DNA of 64,000 nucleotides from Exophiala sp. HKRS030 (taxonomy: Eukaryota; Ascomycota; Eurotiomycetes; Chaetothyriales; Herpotrichiellaceae), in contig JAHWDD010000002.1 in the NCBI GenBank assembly GCA_023897205.1, positions 3,472,001 through 3,536,000 of the forward strand, written 5' to 3'. The position numbers and the translations under genes were made by a program. This document shows positions 62,801-64,000 of the stretch, one piece after another. The notes under the pieces were generated by a model. That model was not told where the DNA came from. It worked only from the letters and a program-made list of their open reading frames with translations, and searched no databases. Position 1 is the stretch's first letter. Each line of letters starts with the position of its first letter.

Positions 62801-64000
62801 TCATGATCCCAAGATACTCTTCATGACATGGACCAGCTTGTCAGAGACATTATTTGCCATCTTCAAACTCCTCCACGCCACGAAATTGTCAGGTCGCACA
62901 AGCACGCATCCATCCTCTTCGACTTCTCGAAGCTTGTACCAGTCACCATAAACCGCCTCGTACTCGAGCCCGTAACCGATGAAGAAAACCGCAATCTCGA
63001 GATTCAACGTTTTCTTCACATGTTTCGCGGCCGTCCTCCAAGCATCACCGCCGTGACCTGTGAAAAGGACGAATCGTCCTTTTCCAGCCAGATCAAGCGT
63101 GGACAGCTGCGTCGCAGTAGGGACGGCGGTGTTGAGCCACGCGTGAGGCAATCGACAGCCCGGGTACGTGTGTGGCTCGTGATACAGTACCGCATCGGCG
63201 GGAAGTTGTGGTGGAGAATCTCCAGCATCTCGAAAAATTGCCGACGATTCATACCGCTGGCCCATGTCCGAACCTTGGGCCAAAAATTCATGACATGCAG
63301 CTCTCATACCATCCGTAAGTGCTTTGCGTCTTTCGCGTCCTCGATCCGAAACTTCATCGAGTTTAGCTAGATCTTTGATCCGGTCTTCCACAGAAGGATG
63401 GAGGAAACCAAGAGCTTCAAAGACTGGAAAATGTTCACGCAAGGAAGCATTCGCTCTACAGTCAGTAGAGAAGGCCCACCATTAGTACCTAGCTTCAGTA
63501 TTTGGGTTTGTGAAGTAGTAACAACTCACCTTTGTACAACACCTGCTCCAACAGCTTGTCGCTCTGTACTATATGTGTTCAAGAGTGATGGGGTTGCGAC
63601 GCCTGTCATTCCCCGATGGTCAATTAGCGTTGTCGGCTCATCACATAGAAGAGAAAAGCACTGACCTTTTTCAACCAGGGCAATTTTCCAAGCAAGATTC
63701 GCAGCATCTTGTATACAGGTGTTCGAACCAAGTCCATTCATAGGTGGATGTCGATGTACAGCATCCCCAAGACAATGGCTGTTTTTTGTCATCAAAGCAA
63801 CAAGTATTAGCATCCGCCCCCCTTTTTCTCTTTCATCGCCTGGTAATAGGATTTGAACTTACACTCGACCTTTGGAGTATTTTTCTGCAACTGTCTCGTT
63901 GATGATCCATTTATCGACACGCAGTATGTCGACCGCGATGGAAGGATCTCCCATGACTTTCTTGACCTGATCCATCACCTGATCTCGGGACGGCATGAAT
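62801..64000 (-). CDS. FAD monooxygenase, phenol 2-hydroxylase-like (5' end outside window)
   Basis: Partial gene; exons 63863 to beyond 64000, 63666-63778, 63530-63602, 62801-63455. Introns are 84, 63 and 74 nt; one donor is GTCAGT. The visible N-side has DILRVDKWIINETVAEKYSK, then the second FAD-binding motif GDAVHRHPPMNGLGSN with the conserved Asp, and AANLAWKIALVEKG. The next exons give LLNTYSTERQAVG. The last exon forms the C-terminal thioredoxin-like dimerisation domain (YHEPHTYPGCRLPHAWL, then FVLFTGHGG, then VLVRPDNFVAWRS). This layout is that of phenol 2-monooxygenase and 2,4-dichlorophenol hydroxylase: NAD(P)H-dependent ring hydroxylation in the cytosol. It belongs to the right-hand catabolic cluster. 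Substrate unresolved without the N-terminal part. Confidence 0.9.

Noticed and set aside
1..64000. CRISPR arrays, bacterial operons, Shine-Dalgarno sites
   Set aside because: Spliceosomal introns and gene families show a fungal nuclear genome; no spaced direct repeats of CRISPR type were seen.

Overview
The window is nuclear DNA of a filamentous ascomycete (Pezizomycotina). Genes are short-spaced and carry 1-9 small introns (mostly 47-150 nt, GT..AG, with CTAAC/CTGAC-like branch sites). ATGs often sit in CACCATG-like contexts. The gene set is typical of that group: Zn2Cys6 regulators, MFS and OPT transporters, a hybrid histidine kinase, Mdm1, Sec18. The abundance of transporter, oxidase and sulfatase genes fits Eurotiomycetes, perhaps a black yeast of the Chaetothyriales, but that narrower placement is inference. 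No tRNA, rRNA, CRISPR or intact transposon was recognised.

Layout. 1-4020 holds no gene I can support. 4021-16010 carries housekeeping and accessory genes: the Mdm1-type sorting nexin, a three-exon SDR reductase, a 14-TM MFS exporter and a coiled-coil protein. 16931-20533 is a sulfatase neighbourhood with one intact SGSH-like sulfatase between the remains of two others. It is followed by a regulator with two tandem Zn2Cys6 clusters whose reading frame contains an amber codon (20610-22281). 23305-27420 is a GAF-type hybrid histidine kinase, 28250-30442 an OPT transporter, 31694-33490 a fungal regulator without a visible zinc cluster, and 33491-36508 is gene-poor.

36509-55001 is mostly core cell biology: a P-TEFb-type cyclin, a CmcJ/AsaB-like enzyme, glyoxalase I, Sec18 divergent from a LENG1/CIR-domain protein, a ubiquitin-specific protease, a type I membrane protein reconstructed from five exons, and an ankyrin plus DIL protein. 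55339-64000 reads as a small catabolic cluster: Zn2Cys6 regulator, FAD amine/amino-acid oxidase, Dal5-type MFS permease, and a phenol-hydroxylase-like FAD monooxygenase that runs off the right edge. The 610-bp divergent promoter between oxidase and permease holds three inverted CGG/CCG sites of the kind Zn2Cys6 dimers bind, so the cluster may be co-regulated by its own transcription factor.

Exon coordinates below were derived by hand from splice signals, phase and family motifs. Several starts were moved to the first usable ATG.
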